Origin: Bacteroidota bacterium
GTDB lineage: Bacteria; Bacteroidota; Bacteroidia; Flavobacteriales; Weeksellaceae
DNA: 33,085 nucleotides
Reading direction: 5' to 3'
Assembly: GCA_023386965.1 (NCBI GenBank)
Contig: JAEWIR010000007.1
Span: forward strand, 1 to 33,085
Part shown: piece by piece, positions 1-7,638 of the stretch
Layout of the letters: the number at the start of each line of letters is the position of its first letter
How positions within the stretch are numbered: position 1 is the stretch's first letter
Translations under genes and position numbers: made by a program
The notes under the pieces: generated by a model
What the model saw: the letters and a program-made list of their open reading frames with translations, nothing else
Told to the model about the DNA's origin: nothing
The model's database searches: none

Positions 1-704
1 TCAATGGTGCCTTCCAGGTTGTATTTTGGGATGCCGATCCAGTCGCCCACCTTCAGGTTTTTGGATGTTGCAACATGGAGACTGGTCATAAAACCAAGAA
101 TCGTATCACGGAAAACGAGTACCAGAACGGCGGTTATTGCTCCCAGACTTCCCAGAATGGTCGTTCCCTGGATGCCGAAGATTACCGAAATCAACACCAC
201 AATGAAAATGAAAATACCTATCGTTTTTAGGGTTTCGGAAATGGCTTTCAGCGCGACGATCTTGTAATAATCCTTTTTGTAGAAAAAATAATTCTCTACA
301 GCCTTCATTGCCCGCAGTCCCATTCTGGCTACCGCCACAATTGCAACTACGTTATACACCCTGTGCAGGACACTGAAGGTCTCCTTATGATAAACGCTGA
401 AAAAGGCCGTGAAAAGGATGTTACCCAGCAGGAGTGCAATTATATTGGCTACAGAGCGTGTAATTCCCGAAGTATGCACTGCTTTCAGGAAAGGATACTT
501 TTCTCCGTCACGGTAACTCGAGAAAATTGGAAGCAGAATCATTTTTATGAGAAGATCCAATGCAATTACGATCCCGAACAGCATCAGGAACTTTATGAGC
601 ACCTGCACTTCCCAATGATCAGAAATATTTTCCGCGATAAACCGGTGAATGGTCAGTACCAAATCGGCCAGTAATGTTTTGGTTTGCTGAATTTCCTCTT
701 TCAT
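1..704 (-). CDS. Mechanosensitive ion channel, MscS family (3' end missing)
   Basis: This is the first 234 codons of a gene that runs off the left edge. ATG is at 704-702 and the protein begins MKEEIQQTKTLLADL. Several hydrophobic segments follow (about residues 27-50, 72-92, 100-120, 140-160), then a small-residue-rich stretch reading TTILGSLGAITAVLVLVF, then RDTILGF and KVGDWIGIP. These last features match the pore-lining helix and start of the beta domain of MscS channels, and KVGDWI is typical of the family. The expected role is an inner-membrane channel that opens under membrane tension to release solutes on osmotic downshock. The long N-terminal part before the pore suggests a YbdG-like medium-size MscS protein rather than the minimal form, but the C-terminus is not visible. 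A -7 promoter match ends five bases before the start codon. Confidence 0.88.
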   Translation of the reverse strand, partial: MKEEIQQTKTLLADLVLTIHRFIAENISDHWEVQVLIKFLMLFGIVIALDLLIKMILLPIFSSYRDGEKYPFLKAVHTSGITRSVANIIALLLGNILFTAFFSVYHKETFSVLHRVYNVVAIVAVARMGLRAMKAVENYFFYKKDYYKIVALKAISETLKTIGIFIFIVVLISVIFGIQGTTILGSLGAITAVLVLVFRDTILGFMTSLHVATSKNLKVGDWIGIPKYNLEGTI

Positions 705-709
705 TCAAG

Positions 710-717
710 CAAATTTA
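710..717 (-). promoter_or_regulatory. Candidate -7 element for the MscS gene
   Basis: On the minus strand this reads TAAATTTG, a full match to the Bacteroidetes -7 consensus TAnnTTTG. It lies only five bases upstream of the ATG at 704, so the transcript could be leaderless or nearly so. I see no clear -33 TTG at 19-21 bases spacing. Confidence 0.4.
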
Positions 718-835
718 CTAAATATTAAACATCACAGTCACGAAAAGCAAATCACATTCAAATACTTGATTGAAAAAATCAATAACAATTTGATGGTATT
801 CAAACCTGTTAATTAAGATATTGTTAATATTTTTT

Positions 836-843
836 TATATTTG
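836..843 (+). promoter_or_regulatory. Candidate -7 element for the amidotransferase-like lipoprotein gene
   Basis: TATATTTG matches TAnnTTTG and lies 39 bases before the ATG at 883. It overlaps an in-frame TTG at 841, which argues against that TTG as start codon. There is no good -33 TTG at the usual spacing. The surrounding gap (705-882) is very A/T rich and shows nothing else. Confidence 0.45.
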
Positions 844-882
844 TTATTCAAATCACAATCATTAACTTTTAAAAATCATTCT

Positions 883-2073
883 ATGAAAAAAACAATTTAC
901 CTTTTTCTGAGTATTATGCTGCTGTCACTGTACGGCTGTATTCGCAGTGACGACAATATTGTTGAAGTAACCAATCCCACTCCGGTAAGCACCAAAAAAG
1001 GCAGCGTGAGCGGCAAGGTGATGGCTAAGAACGGAATTAAGCCAATAGGCGGAGCTCTGGTATTCACCTTCGACAGTCAAAACAAAATTTACCGCACCTT
1101 CTCAAATGCAGCTGGCGATTTCACACTGGAGGCACCGGAAGGGCAGCGCACCATTCATATCCAGACGGGTGATGGGTCAAACTTCCGCTCCGAATTCACA
1201 ATCAACGTACCGAAATCCGACAATGTTGTTGCCCCACTGAACGTAACCAAACTCAATCAGGTGGCCAATATGGCCTATGTGAAAGGCAGTTATGATGAAA
1301 TTGAAGATATCGTGACGGGCCTTGGTTATCTGGTGACAGAAATTGATTATAACGACCTGAAGGTAATGAGCACACTATCGCAGTATGATGTTATTTTCCT
1401 GAACTGCGGCTCACGTGGTCAAAGTCATTCCGGTACTTCAACACCAAATAATGACACCGAAATCTACGACAACCTGGCAACTTTTGTAAGTAATGGTGGC
1501 AGCCTTTATGCCTCGGACTGGGACGTAGCATATCTGCTGGGTGGGAATAACAACACACCGGCCTGCAATACCGCCGGCGGTTTTATCCCGGATGCATTGA
1601 TGTGTTCCACCAGTACAGGTTCGGCTACTACTTATACCAACTGTGCTGTGAGCAATGTGAACCTGGCAAACGCTTTAGGTTTCAATACGCTGGACATCCA
1701 GTACGATTTAGGTTCATGGCAGAAAGTCATCAGCTACGATGCAGCCTTCTGGGAAGTATTGGTACAGCGTAATAATGAAGCACTTATGCTTCGTACCAAT
1801 AAATTCCACAGCACCGGCGCACCTGCCATGCCTGTCGGAAACTCGGCGAACAGTGGCTGGATTACCATTTGTCATGACGACAACGGAACGCCCGTTACGC
1901 TAACCATCAATCAAAATGCACTTCAGGCTCACCTGGGTCATGGTGATTCGGTTGGCTCATGTACAGGTGTTTCAACAAGCGGAAATATCTATTATACCAC
2001 ATTTCATAACCATGCAACGGGCAATATTGGAAATACTGCCCCCATCCTTCAGTATGTAATTTTAAATCTTTAA
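883..2073 (+). CDS. Lipoprotein with carboxypeptidase-regulatory-like and amidotransferase-like domains
   Basis: The 396-residue protein starts at ATG 883, because MKKTIYLFLS is a typical lipoprotein signal and the longer frame begins inside the promoter. The lipobox LYGC puts the lipidated cysteine at residue 19, so it should be an outer-envelope lipoprotein. Residues about 38-105 look like a carboxypeptidase-regulatory-like beta-sandwich (GSVSGKVMAKNG, then GGALVFTF, then AAGDFTLEAPEG). The rest has a Rossmann-like pattern, with YDVIFLNCGSRGQ, then a helix, then FVSNGGSLYASDWDVAYL. That layout recalls class I amidotransferase or ThuA-like folds. The cysteine in LNCGS is not followed by the classical GxCxG nucleophile elbow, so catalysis is uncertain. 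It stands alone between a promoter and a strong terminator. I do not know its function. Confidence 0.8.
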   Translation: MKKTIYLFLSIMLLSLYGCIRSDDNIVEVTNPTPVSTKKGSVSGKVMAKNGIKPIGGALVFTFDSQNKIYRTFSNAAGDFTLEAPEGQRTIHIQTGDGSNFRSEFTINVPKSDNVVAPLNVTKLNQVANMAYVKGSYDEIEDIVTGLGYLVTEIDYNDLKVMSTLSQYDVIFLNCGSRGQSHSGTSTPNNDTEIYDNLATFVSNGGSLYASDWDVAYLLGGNNNTPACNTAGGFIPDALMCSTSTGSATTYTNCAVSNVNLANALGFNTLDIQYDLGSWQKVISYDAAFWEVLVQRNNEALMLRTNKFHSTGAPAMPVGNSANSGWITICHDDNGTPVTLTINQNALQAHLGHGDSVGSCTGVSTSGNIYYTTFHNHATGNIGNTAPILQYVILNL

Positions 2074-2097
2074 ATAAAATTATCTTACTGCAAAACG

Positions 2098-2129
2098 GAG
2101 AGCGGCACTTAAATGGCTGCTCTCTTTTT
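2098..2129 (+). terminator. Rho-independent terminator after the lipoprotein gene
   Basis: The arms GAGAGCGGC (2098-2106) and GCTGCTCTC (2116-2124) form a nine-pair stem with one G-U pair and a nine-base loop, followed directly by TTTTT (2125-2129). It ends transcription of the gene at 883-2073 and separates it from the DUF456 gene. Confidence 0.85.
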
Positions 2130-2150
2130 ATTCATCAATTATTATACAAT

Positions 2151-2639
2151 ATGGATTACGAACTTATATCCCTCATAAGTATTTTACTGCTTGTTCTTGG
2201 AATAGCAGGCACCATTCTGCCGGTTCTTCCGGGACTTTTACTAAGCCTGTGCGGTGTGCTAATTTATAAATTCGGGACAGGTTCAGATCTTTCTATGGCC
2301 TATATCTGGATATTTTCCCTCCTGACGGCAGCTTCCATAGTGCTGAATTACGTGATACCTGCCAAAACCAACCGAAAGTATGGCGGCACCCGTTGGGGAA
2401 GCATTGGTTCTGTAATCGGAACTTTTGTTGGTTTCTTCCTCCCCATCCCTTTTGGTTTTCTTATCGGTATGTTTGCCGGAGTCTTTATCGGTGAGTTACT
2501 CCACGATGCCGGCGACAGGAAAAAAGCCTTTAACTCTATGAAAGGTGCATTCATTGGCTTCATCATCGGTACCGGCTTTAACCTGATGGTTGGTGTGGCA
2601 ATGTTTTTGGTTGTATTGTGGGACATCATTAACCCATAA
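2151..2639 (+). CDS. DUF456 domain-containing membrane protein
   Basis: This 162-residue, highly hydrophobic protein has about four membrane segments (residues ~5-40, 47-68, 85-115 and 130-158). The N-terminal GIAGTILPVLPGLLL and the central KYGGTRWGSIGSVIGTFVGFF are characteristic of the DUF456 family, whose members have repeated glycine-rich helices and no known biochemical function. ATG at 2151 starts the protein 22 bases after the terminator of the preceding gene. The lipoprotein gene at 2650 follows ten bases after its stop, so the two are probably co-transcribed. No full -7 promoter match lies just upstream. Confidence 0.88.
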   Translation: MDYELISLISILLLVLGIAGTILPVLPGLLLSLCGVLIYKFGTGSDLSMAYIWIFSLLTAASIVLNYVIPAKTNRKYGGTRWGSIGSVIGTFVGFFLPIPFGFLIGMFAGVFIGELLHDAGDRKKAFNSMKGAFIGFIIGTGFNLMVGVAMFLVVLWDIINP

Positions 2640-2649
2640 ATATTAACCA

Positions 2650-3240
2650 ATGTACAACTTACTCCTCACCGGAATTATATCGCTTTCAATATTGGCATGT
2701 TCTGCACAGGAAAAACATCTTCAGGAAAAACAGCCACTTCCTGAAACAAAAAAGAGCAATGTCACAAGTCCTGCAAAGGATACAGTAAAGAATACCGATA
2801 CCAATATCCCTAAAGAACCCAAACGGGTTGAAAATAAAGAAGCTGCAGCAAAAATTCAAAAAATGGAAGGTGTTCTGTATTTTAAAGAAGGAGAATCCAT
2901 GTTTCTCAAAGATTATGATATGACTTTCACCTTCACAAAGATGCTGGAGGACAGCCGCTGTCCTAAGGAAGTAAACTGCGTCTGGGAAGGCGTAGCGACA
3001 GCAGAGATTGAACTGATGGGAACCTATACCCGTCCGGTTAAAGTGAAGCTGTCCACACAAAGTAATCCGCAGCGAGGTTATGATAACAAAGCATTCTTTA
3101 ACGGTTACAGGTACACCCTGGTAGAGGCGAATCCCTACCCAACTGCAGGAGCAGGATTTGCGGCAAATTCCGGAAAATATGTCATAGGAATTAAAGTTGA
3201 TAAAGTCGCACAGAATTCGGTAGAGCCCTCTGTAAGGTAA
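2650..3240 (+). CDS. Small lipoprotein with an SRCPxxxxCVWEG motif
   Basis: This is a 196-residue protein with a lipoprotein signal (MYNLLLTGIISLSILAC, lipid cysteine at residue 17). Residues about 20-75 are a charged, low-complexity K/E/T/N linker. A compact C-terminal domain follows, containing DSRCPKEVNCVWEGVATAEI and later FNGYRYTLVEANPYP. The paired cysteines in this SRCP...CVW motif recur in small bacterial envelope proteins of unknown function and could form a disulfide. It is likely co-transcribed with the DUF456 gene. Its TAA stop (3238-3240) abuts the stop of the convergent ung gene with no spacer. Confidence 0.78.
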   Translation: MYNLLLTGIISLSILACSAQEKHLQEKQPLPETKKSNVTSPAKDTVKNTDTNIPKEPKRVENKEAAAKIQKMEGVLYFKEGESMFLKDYDMTFTFTKMLEDSRCPKEVNCVWEGVATAEIELMGTYTRPVKVKLSTQSNPQRGYDNKAFFNGYRYTLVEANPYPTAGAGFAANSGKYVIGIKVDKVAQNSVEPSVR

Positions 3241-3885
3241 TTACCATTGGATCTGGGGTTGGCCGTGGCGAGCAAGCCAAGCGTTAACCTGTGAAAAGGG
3301 CCGGCTGCCGTAAAATCCGCGGTAGACCGAAAATGGTGAAGGATGCGCCGACTTAATAATAAGATGTTTGGAGGAATCGATAAGTTCCTCCTTTTTTTGT
3401 GCGAAGGCACCCCATAAAACAAAAACAACTTTTTCTTTTTTGGCTGAAATCTCACTGATGATGAAGTCTGTAAATCTCTCCCAACCTAAATCCTTATGTG
3501 AGTTAGGTGAATGCGCTCTTACCGTCAGCGTGGCATTGAGCAGCAGTACACCCTGCGTGGCCCAGTCTTCCAGGTCTTTGCGGGTACGTTCAATTCCTAA
3601 ATCACTCTGGAGCTCTGTAAATATATTCTTTAAAGACGGCGGCGCAGCAACACTTTCGGACACCGAAAAACAAAGACCGTTGGCCTGTCCGTCATTATGA
3701 TAAGGATCCTGACCGAGAATAACGACCCTTAGCTCATTAAACGGAGTAAGTTCCAAGGCACGGAAAATCTGTTTTTTGGGCGGAAAGCATTTTGTATCTG
3801 CATATTCTGACTGTACATCCTTCCAGAGCTGTTCGAAGTAGGTTGAGTTTTTTATGGGTGCAAGTATTTCTTTCCAGTCCGCCAT
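3241..3885 (-). CDS. ung: Uracil-DNA glycosylase (family 1)
   Basis: The enzyme removes uracil from DNA as the first step of base excision repair. The 214-residue protein starts at ATG 3885 with MADWKEILAP, which fits family length; the frame extends 35 residues further but without family resemblance. The water-activating motif GQDPYH is at residues 58-63 (catalytic Asp60). The minor-groove-intercalation loop HPSPFS is at 181-186 with the catalytic His181. LLLNATLTV (114-122) and VFVLWGAFAQ are also conserved in this family. All key residues are present, so it should be active. It is transcribed alone, convergent with the preceding lipoprotein. A perfect 14-base palindrome lies 16 bases upstream of the start. 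Confidence 0.97.
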   Translation of the reverse strand: MADWKEILAPIKNSTYFEQLWKDVQSEYADTKCFPPKKQIFRALELTPFNELRVVILGQDPYHNDGQANGLCFSVSESVAAPPSLKNIFTELQSDLGIERTRKDLEDWATQGVLLLNATLTVRAHSPNSHKDLGWERFTDFIISEISAKKEKVVFVLWGAFAQKKEELIDSSKHLIIKSAHPSPFSVYRGFYGSRPFSQVNAWLARHGQPQIQW

Positions 3886-3900
3886 TTGCTTATAATTTGA

Positions 3901-3914
3901 CTGCAAATTTGCAG
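3901..3914. repeat. Perfect 14-base palindrome upstream of ung
   Basis: CTGCAAATTTGCAG reads the same on both strands. It ends 15 bases before the ung start at 3885. It contains CAAATTTG, one base away from the -7 consensus on either strand, so it could be an operator overlapping the promoter. That role is inference. Confidence 0.5.
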
Positions 3915-4088
3915 ATTTTATTTTGGTAGTTGCCAGGTTGTCCGAATTTTGTTGAAGTATGTAGTGCACATCCCCAATTGCAGGCCACAAATTTTTAGGG
4001 AATATTCTTTGATGTTAAGTTACGGGTTTAACGGTGAGTTTAGGTAATTCATATCGCCTGCGGCCAGCCTTACCTACAACTATTAACT

Positions 4089-4096
4089 TATATTTG
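4089..4096 (+). promoter_or_regulatory. Candidate -7 element immediately before mutS2
   Basis: TATATTTG is a full match to TAnnTTTG. It is followed by four bases and then the GTG start at 4101, so a transcript from here would have almost no leader. No -33 TTG is visible at normal spacing. Confidence 0.45.
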
Positions 4097-4100
4097 CACT

Positions 4101-6248
4101 GTGCTGATACAACAAGAAGATTTAGACGAATTGGAATTCCCCGCGCTTTTAGCGGAAATTGCTCCATTTGCATACTCTCACAAAACGCAGGACCGGATTA
4201 TGGAGCTGCGTCCAATGGCGATAGATGATGCTGAGCTTACGCTTAAGAAAACTGCAGAATTCCTCACCAGTTTTGAAAGTCATAACATCATTCCATTTAA
4301 TGAATTTGAAGATATTGACGATGAGCTGAAACTTATGGTTATTGAAAACTTCCGGCTGGATGCGAAATCTTTTATCAAAATAAAGAATATTACGGCGCAG
4401 ATTGGAAGGCTGCAAAAATTCTTACCCAATTTCGAGGAGACCTTTCCGCATCTGACGGCTGAAATCAGGAAACTTGAATTCCGCAAAGAAATCATTGACA
4501 GGATTGACAAGGTCTTTAACCGGTTCGGCGATGTAAAAAGCGACGCTTCTACCTTACTTAAAGAAATCCGGACCGAAATACAGCATTCAAGAAAAGCCAT
4601 TCAGGAAAACTTTAACCGTGCTCTCACCACCTATGGGCAAAGTGACTTTCTGGATGAAATACGCGAGACGATTATTGAAGATCAGCGTGTATTGGCAGTA
4701 AAATCAGGCTTCAAGAAAAGAGTTCCGGGGCGGGTTTTGGGAATTTCGAAAACAGGTTCCATTACTTACATTCAGCCGGAAAGTGTGCTGAAGCATTATT
4801 TTAAGCAGCGGGAAAGTGAGGAGGAGGAAAAAAAAGAACTGGACCGCATTCTGCGGAGACTCACGGCTGAAACGGCAGAATTCCAGCCGCAACTCAGCGA
4901 ATACCAAATGTATCTTTTTGATCTCGATCTTACTCGCGCAAAAGCAAAATTCGCTGAGCAGATTAACGGAATTCTCCCCAAAATAAACCGTCATCCTACC
5001 CTAAGACTCAGGGAGGCTTATCATCCGCTGCTGTTTTTAAGCAATAAAGCAGAAGGGAAAAAGATATTTCCCCAAACGCTGACTCTTACGGAGCACAACA
5101 GGATCCTTTGTATTTCCGGACCCAATGCCGGCGGAAAATCAATCACACTAAAGACGGTGGGTTTACTGCAGCTTATGATTCAGAGCGGTATCCTGGTCCC
5201 GGCGCATCCGAAGTCGGAGATGTTTTTCTTTGACAAAATAATGACGGATATCGGTGACAATCAGTCTATCGAAAATCACCTTTCCACCTATTCATCACGA
5301 CTGAAGAAGATGTCGGGCATTATTAAGGAAGCCGACGCCAAAACACTGCTGCTCATCGACGAATTTGGAACCGGTTCGGACCCTGAATTGGGTGGTGCCC
5401 TGGCCGAGAGTTTTCTGGAATATTTTTACGGAAAGAAGAGCTTTGCCATCATCACCACCCACTATACCAACATTAAACTTGTTGTGGAACAGCTGCCGAA
5501 TGCAGAAAATGCCGCCATGCTTTTCGATGAGAAGAGTCTGGAACCACTCTATAAACTGGAAGTAGGTCAGGCCGGCAGTTCATTTACTTTTGAGGTGGCC
5601 GAGAAAAATAAAATCCCACAGTTCATCCTGAGATCTGCCAAGAAGAAGGTTGAAAAGGATGTGGTGAACCTGGACAAAACCATTGTAAAACTGCAGCAGG
5701 AAAAATTTGAGGTAGAGAAACTTCGCACCAATCTTTCGGAACAGAAAGACTCGGTAACAGACAAACGTGACCACCTGCAAAAACTTAATGAGCAACTGCA
5801 GCAGAAACTCTTCAACTTCCAGAAACTGTACGAGGAAGAGCACCGCAAACTGCAGTTCGGAAATAAGATTGAAGGCTTTATTGATGCCTATATGAAGGGG
5901 AAATCCCGGAAAGATGTTGTTCGCGATTTTGTAAAGATTCTGGAGCAGGAGAAATTCAGAAAGCTGGGTACGGATAAGGATGAATCCAAAAAACTGCAGG
6001 TTGTAAAGCGCAAAATTACCCAACAGTTAAAAAAGGCCGATATCCAGGAAAAAATTGCGGAAGCCCACGAAAAGATTGTTGAAAGGAAAAAAGAAGAACG
6101 TGAATTATGGCTGAAACCCGGTCAGCGTGTTAGGATCACGGGCAGCACAAGTGTGGGAACTATTGAGAAAGTTTCCAAAAACAAAATAACCGTAAATTAC
6201 GGCACGTTCAAAACGACAATCAGTGCGGATGAACTGGAAAGAATTTAG
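4101..6248 (+). CDS. mutS2: MutS2-family ATPase lacking the Smr domain
   Basis: MutS2 proteins are MutS-like DNA clamps that suppress homologous recombination or rescue collided ribosomes rather than repair mismatches. This 715-residue protein has the core and lever helices (1-300), Walker A GPNAGGKS (340-347), Walker B LLLIDEFGTGSDPE (D420, E421) with the ABC-type signature region, and an H-loop region ITTHYTN. A long coiled coil spans about 510-650. A small KOW-like beta domain (PGQRVRITGSTSVGTIEKV) then ends the protein. The usual C-terminal Smr nuclease domain is absent, because the chain stops right after the KOW-like region. The start is GTG at 4101, since no ATG occurs in frame until residue 34 and the conserved N-terminal sequence begins at once. 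The DUF2130 gene follows 62 bases downstream. Confidence 0.95.
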   Translation: MLIQQEDLDELEFPALLAEIAPFAYSHKTQDRIMELRPMAIDDAELTLKKTAEFLTSFESHNIIPFNEFEDIDDELKLMVIENFRLDAKSFIKIKNITAQIGRLQKFLPNFEETFPHLTAEIRKLEFRKEIIDRIDKVFNRFGDVKSDASTLLKEIRTEIQHSRKAIQENFNRALTTYGQSDFLDEIRETIIEDQRVLAVKSGFKKRVPGRVLGISKTGSITYIQPESVLKHYFKQRESEEEEKKELDRILRRLTAETAEFQPQLSEYQMYLFDLDLTRAKAKFAEQINGILPKINRHPTLRLREAYHPLLFLSNKAEGKKIFPQTLTLTEHNRILCISGPNAGGKSITLKTVGLLQLMIQSGILVPAHPKSEMFFFDKIMTDIGDNQSIENHLSTYSSRLKKMSGIIKEADAKTLLLIDEFGTGSDPELGGALAESFLEYFYGKKSFAIITTHYTNIKLVVEQLPNAENAAMLFDEKSLEPLYKLEVGQAGSSFTFEVAEKNKIPQFILRSAKKKVEKDVVNLDKTIVKLQQEKFEVEKLRTNLSEQKDSVTDKRDHLQKLNEQLQQKLFNFQKLYEEEHRKLQFGNKIEGFIDAYMKGKSRKDVVRDFVKILEQEKFRKLGTDKDESKKLQVVKRKITQQLKKADIQEKIAEAHEKIVERKKEERELWLKPGQRVRITGSTSVGTIEKVSKNKITVNYGTFKTTISADELERI

Positions 6249-6310
6249 TCTGTGTCAAATGCTGAATTCCCTAATAATCCTTAGCTTAGCTTGACTTACA
6301 ACTGAATAAC

Positions 6311-7606
6311 ATGAACGAAATAATCTGCCCCCACTGTAACAAAGCCTTTAAAATTGATGAAGCGGGATTTGCCGATATTGTGCGGCAGGTACGCGACCAT
6401 CAGTTTGAACACGAACTGAAAACCCGCCTGGCGCTGGCCGACCGCGAGAAAGAAAGTGCCGTAAAACTGGCGGAGGCTCAGGTAAGGCAGGCGCTTCAGG
6501 AGAATCTGGCAAAAAAAGACCGCGAAATTTCTGAACTGAAAGCTCAGAGCGAAGTCGCTCTGGCCGAAAAGATTAATCAGAAAGAAGCTGAAATCCTGAA
6601 ACTGAAATCCATCATCGATAATGTAGAGATTCAGAAACAACTGGCCGTTACTGAAGCTGTGCAGAAGATTGAAAAGGAACGCGATGCACTGGCTCATGAG
6701 GTGCGTACCAAGGATCTGGAGAAACAGAATCTGGAAGGATCCCTGAAACAGCATTTTGCCACCGAACTTCAGAATAAGGAAGCCATCATCAAATATAAAG
6801 ATGATGAAATAGCCCGCATTCGTGATATGAAACTCAAACTGAGCACCAAAATGCTGGGCGAGTCCCTGGAGCAGCACTGCGAGATCGAATTCAACAAACT
6901 GCGCGCTACGGCTTTCCAGAAATCCTATTTCGAAAAAGACAATGACGCACGTTCCGGCAGTAAAGGTGACTACATTTACAAAGAGTTTGATGATGCAGGC
7001 AATGAAATCATTTCGATTATGTTCGAAATGAAAAATGAATGCGACGCAACAGCTACGAAAAAGAGGAATGAGGATTTCCTGAAAGAACTGGACAAAGACC
7101 GTAATGAGAAGAAGTGCGAATACGCTGTTCTTGTTTCATGCCTGGAGGCAGAAAGCGAGTACTATAATTCCGGTATCGTAGACGTTTCCCACCGCTACAG
7201 CAAGATGTACGTGGTAAGACCCCAATTCTTTATCCCCATCATCACCTTACTCCGCAATGCAGCCATGAACTCCCTTCAGTATAAGGCTGAACTCGCCCTG
7301 GTGAAAAGCCAGAACATCGATATTACGAACTTTGAGGAGAAAATGAACAAGTTCAAGGAAGGATTTGCGCGGAATTACGATCTGGCCAGCCGAAAGTTTA
7401 AGGATGCCATAGACGGCATTGACAAAACCATCCATCAGCTTCAGAAAACCAAGGAAGCACTGCTGTCTTCGGAAAATAACCTCAGACTGGCCAATCAGAA
7501 AACAGAGGACTTGACGATCAAGAAACTTACCCACAACAATCCCACTATGAAGGCTAAGTTTGATGAACTGAAAGAAAATCCAGGCGAAAATCCGGATCTA
7601 TTCTGA
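6311..7606 (+). CDS. DUF2130 coiled-coil protein with nuclease-like motif
   Basis: This 431-residue protein opens with a CPHC motif (C6, C9) that could bind zinc. A long coiled coil rich in E, K, Q and L covers roughly residues 25-185, and the conserved DUF2130 domain covers roughly 185-400. In that domain, D220 in KGDYIYKEF and E239-M-K241 in MFEMKNECDAT have the order and spacing of a PD-(D/E)XK nuclease core, and CEYAVLVSCLE follows as a predicted beta strand. I infer, but cannot prove, a nuclease-type fold; the family has no established function that I can cite with confidence. A second helical region with NFEEKMNKFKEGF lies near the end. It follows mutS2 in the same direction and is convergent with the monooxygenase gene 32 bases away. 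Confidence 0.88.
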   Translation: MNEIICPHCNKAFKIDEAGFADIVRQVRDHQFEHELKTRLALADREKESAVKLAEAQVRQALQENLAKKDREISELKAQSEVALAEKINQKEAEILKLKSIIDNVEIQKQLAVTEAVQKIEKERDALAHEVRTKDLEKQNLEGSLKQHFATELQNKEAIIKYKDDEIARIRDMKLKLSTKMLGESLEQHCEIEFNKLRATAFQKSYFEKDNDARSGSKGDYIYKEFDDAGNEIISIMFEMKNECDATATKKRNEDFLKELDKDRNEKKCEYAVLVSCLEAESEYYNSGIVDVSHRYSKMYVVRPQFFIPIITLLRNAAMNSLQYKAELALVKSQNIDITNFEEKMNKFKEGFARNYDLASRKFKDAIDGIDKTIHQLQKTKEALLSSENNLRLANQKTEDLTIKKLTHNNPTMKAKFDELKENPGENPDLF

Positions 7607-7638
7607 TCTAAGCTGATCAGTTAAGAATTGTCAGCTGC

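Noticed and set aside
841..882. N-terminal extension of the lipoprotein from a TTG at 841
   Set aside because: The TTG overlaps a full -7 promoter match, and the ATG at 883 begins a clean lipoprotein signal peptide.
5580..6023. 147-codon minus-strand frame antisense to mutS2
   Set aside because: It opposes the coiled-coil region of mutS2; its Phe/Leu-rich composition is what antisense of Lys/Glu-rich codons yields.
6296..6877. 193-codon minus-strand frame antisense to the DUF2130 gene
   Set aside because: It is antisense to a Glu/Lys-rich coiled coil, which yields a Phe/Leu-rich artefact; no start signals or domains.
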